A stretch of DNA of 21,164 bases, from NCBI GenBank assembly GCA_041589295.1, contig JBFHVZ010000039.1, positions 1 to 21,164 on the forward strand, read 5' to 3'. Position 1 is the first letter of the stretch. Each line of letters starts with the position of its first letter. Source of the stretch: Bermanella sp041589295 (GTDB lineage Bacteria; Pseudomonadota; Gammaproteobacteria; Pseudomonadales; Oceanobacteraceae). Made by a program: the position numbers and the translations under genes. The notes under the pieces are model-generated. The model did no database searches. It was not told the DNA's origin and saw nothing but the letters and a program-made list of their open reading frames with translations. Of this stretch, positions 20,951 through 21,164 are shown in pieces.

Positions 20951-20980
20951 ATTCTACAGTCTTACCTCACACTGCGCCAA
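20951..20980 (-). promoter_or_regulatory. apbC: Candidate apbC promoter
   Basis: On the minus strand TTGGCG (20975-20980) and TAGAAT (20951-20956) are separated by 18 bases. Transcription would begin near 20944, giving a leader of roughly 57 bases. It lies in the 239-base apbC-metG divergent region. I could not pick a metG promoter with equal confidence, although TATATT at 21078-21083 is a possible -10 box. Confidence 0.55.
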
Positions 20981-21126
20981 CTGGCCTTTGGTTTCTTTCA
21001 CTCACCTTAGGCCTTTCATGGGCGCGCCGCAGGCTCGCTAGAAGCTGCTCCCCCTAGAGCTAGCCCCACAAATCCGCTATATTACCGCGCTATTTTTTCC
21101 TTGATTTCAAGTGAGCTAAGAACACC

Positions 21127-21164
21127 ATGCGTCGCATTCTTGTTACCAGCGCCCTGCCCTATGC
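21127..21164 (+). CDS. metG: Methionyl-tRNA synthetase, N-terminal fragment
   Basis: Only the first 12 complete codons are in the window, and the gene runs off the right end. They read M-R-R-I-L-V-T-S-A-L-P-Y, matching the start of MetG, where I-L-V-T-x-A-L-P-Y-A-N precedes the HIGH-like motif. The enzyme charges tRNA-Met with methionine. The divergent apbC/mrp neighbour supports the call. The ribosome binding site is weak (GAG or TAAG upstream of AACACC). Confidence 0.88.
   Translation, partial: MRRILVTSALPY

Overview
The window reads as ordinary chromosomal core DNA of a gammaproteobacterium, most likely a marine or free-living member of the Pseudomonadales/Oceanospirillales group. The evidence is two conserved gene neighbourhoods. 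cspD, monomeric isocitrate dehydrogenase, rluE, nudJ, mnmA, hflD, purB and roxA follow an order shared in parts with Pseudomonas and Escherichia coli. The leftward block gacA-uvrC-pgsA-tRNA(Gly)-tRNA(Cys)-tRNA(Leu) matches the Pseudomonas arrangement. I saw no mobile elements, phage genes, CRISPR arrays or toxin-antitoxin pairs.

Layout. Positions 1-207 are the upstream region of cspD, with an inverted repeat beside a TTGACA box. cspD (+) and the NADP-dependent isocitrate dehydrogenase gene (-) converge on one long bidirectional terminator. A 320-base divergent region follows, and then a tight rightward operon: rluE (23S rRNA pseudouridine synthase), nudJ (Nudix phosphatase), mnmA (tRNA 2-thiouridylase) and hflD. 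purB comes next with its own -10 box and a strong terminator, then roxA (ribosomal protein arginine hydroxylase), a two-domain GNAT protein and a predicted lipoprotein with a secretin-type N domain. An outer-membrane beta-barrel gene converges on the lipoprotein gene from the right.

From about 11.3 to 14.9 kb everything lies on the minus strand: three tRNA genes behind a strong promoter, pgsA (phospholipid synthesis), uvrC (excision repair) and gacA (response regulator). A large Pat-type protein acetyltransferase gene follows. It is divergent from a gene for an HDAC-family deacetylase, which gives a possible acetylation writer/eraser pair. Next is a poorly coding stretch (18.9-19.8 kb) with a 49-residue small ORF and a 125-residue membrane protein. 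The window ends with apbC/mrp (Fe-S cluster carrier ATPase) divergent from the first codons of metG.

The common theme is translation and RNA maintenance (rRNA and tRNA modification, ribosomal protein hydroxylation, tRNA genes, Met-tRNA synthetase) together with central metabolism. I found no clear new multi-gene system. The items most worth a second look are the Pat/HDAC pair, the GNAT fusion, the lipoprotein, the altered Nudix box, the small-ORF region and several intergenic stem-loops.
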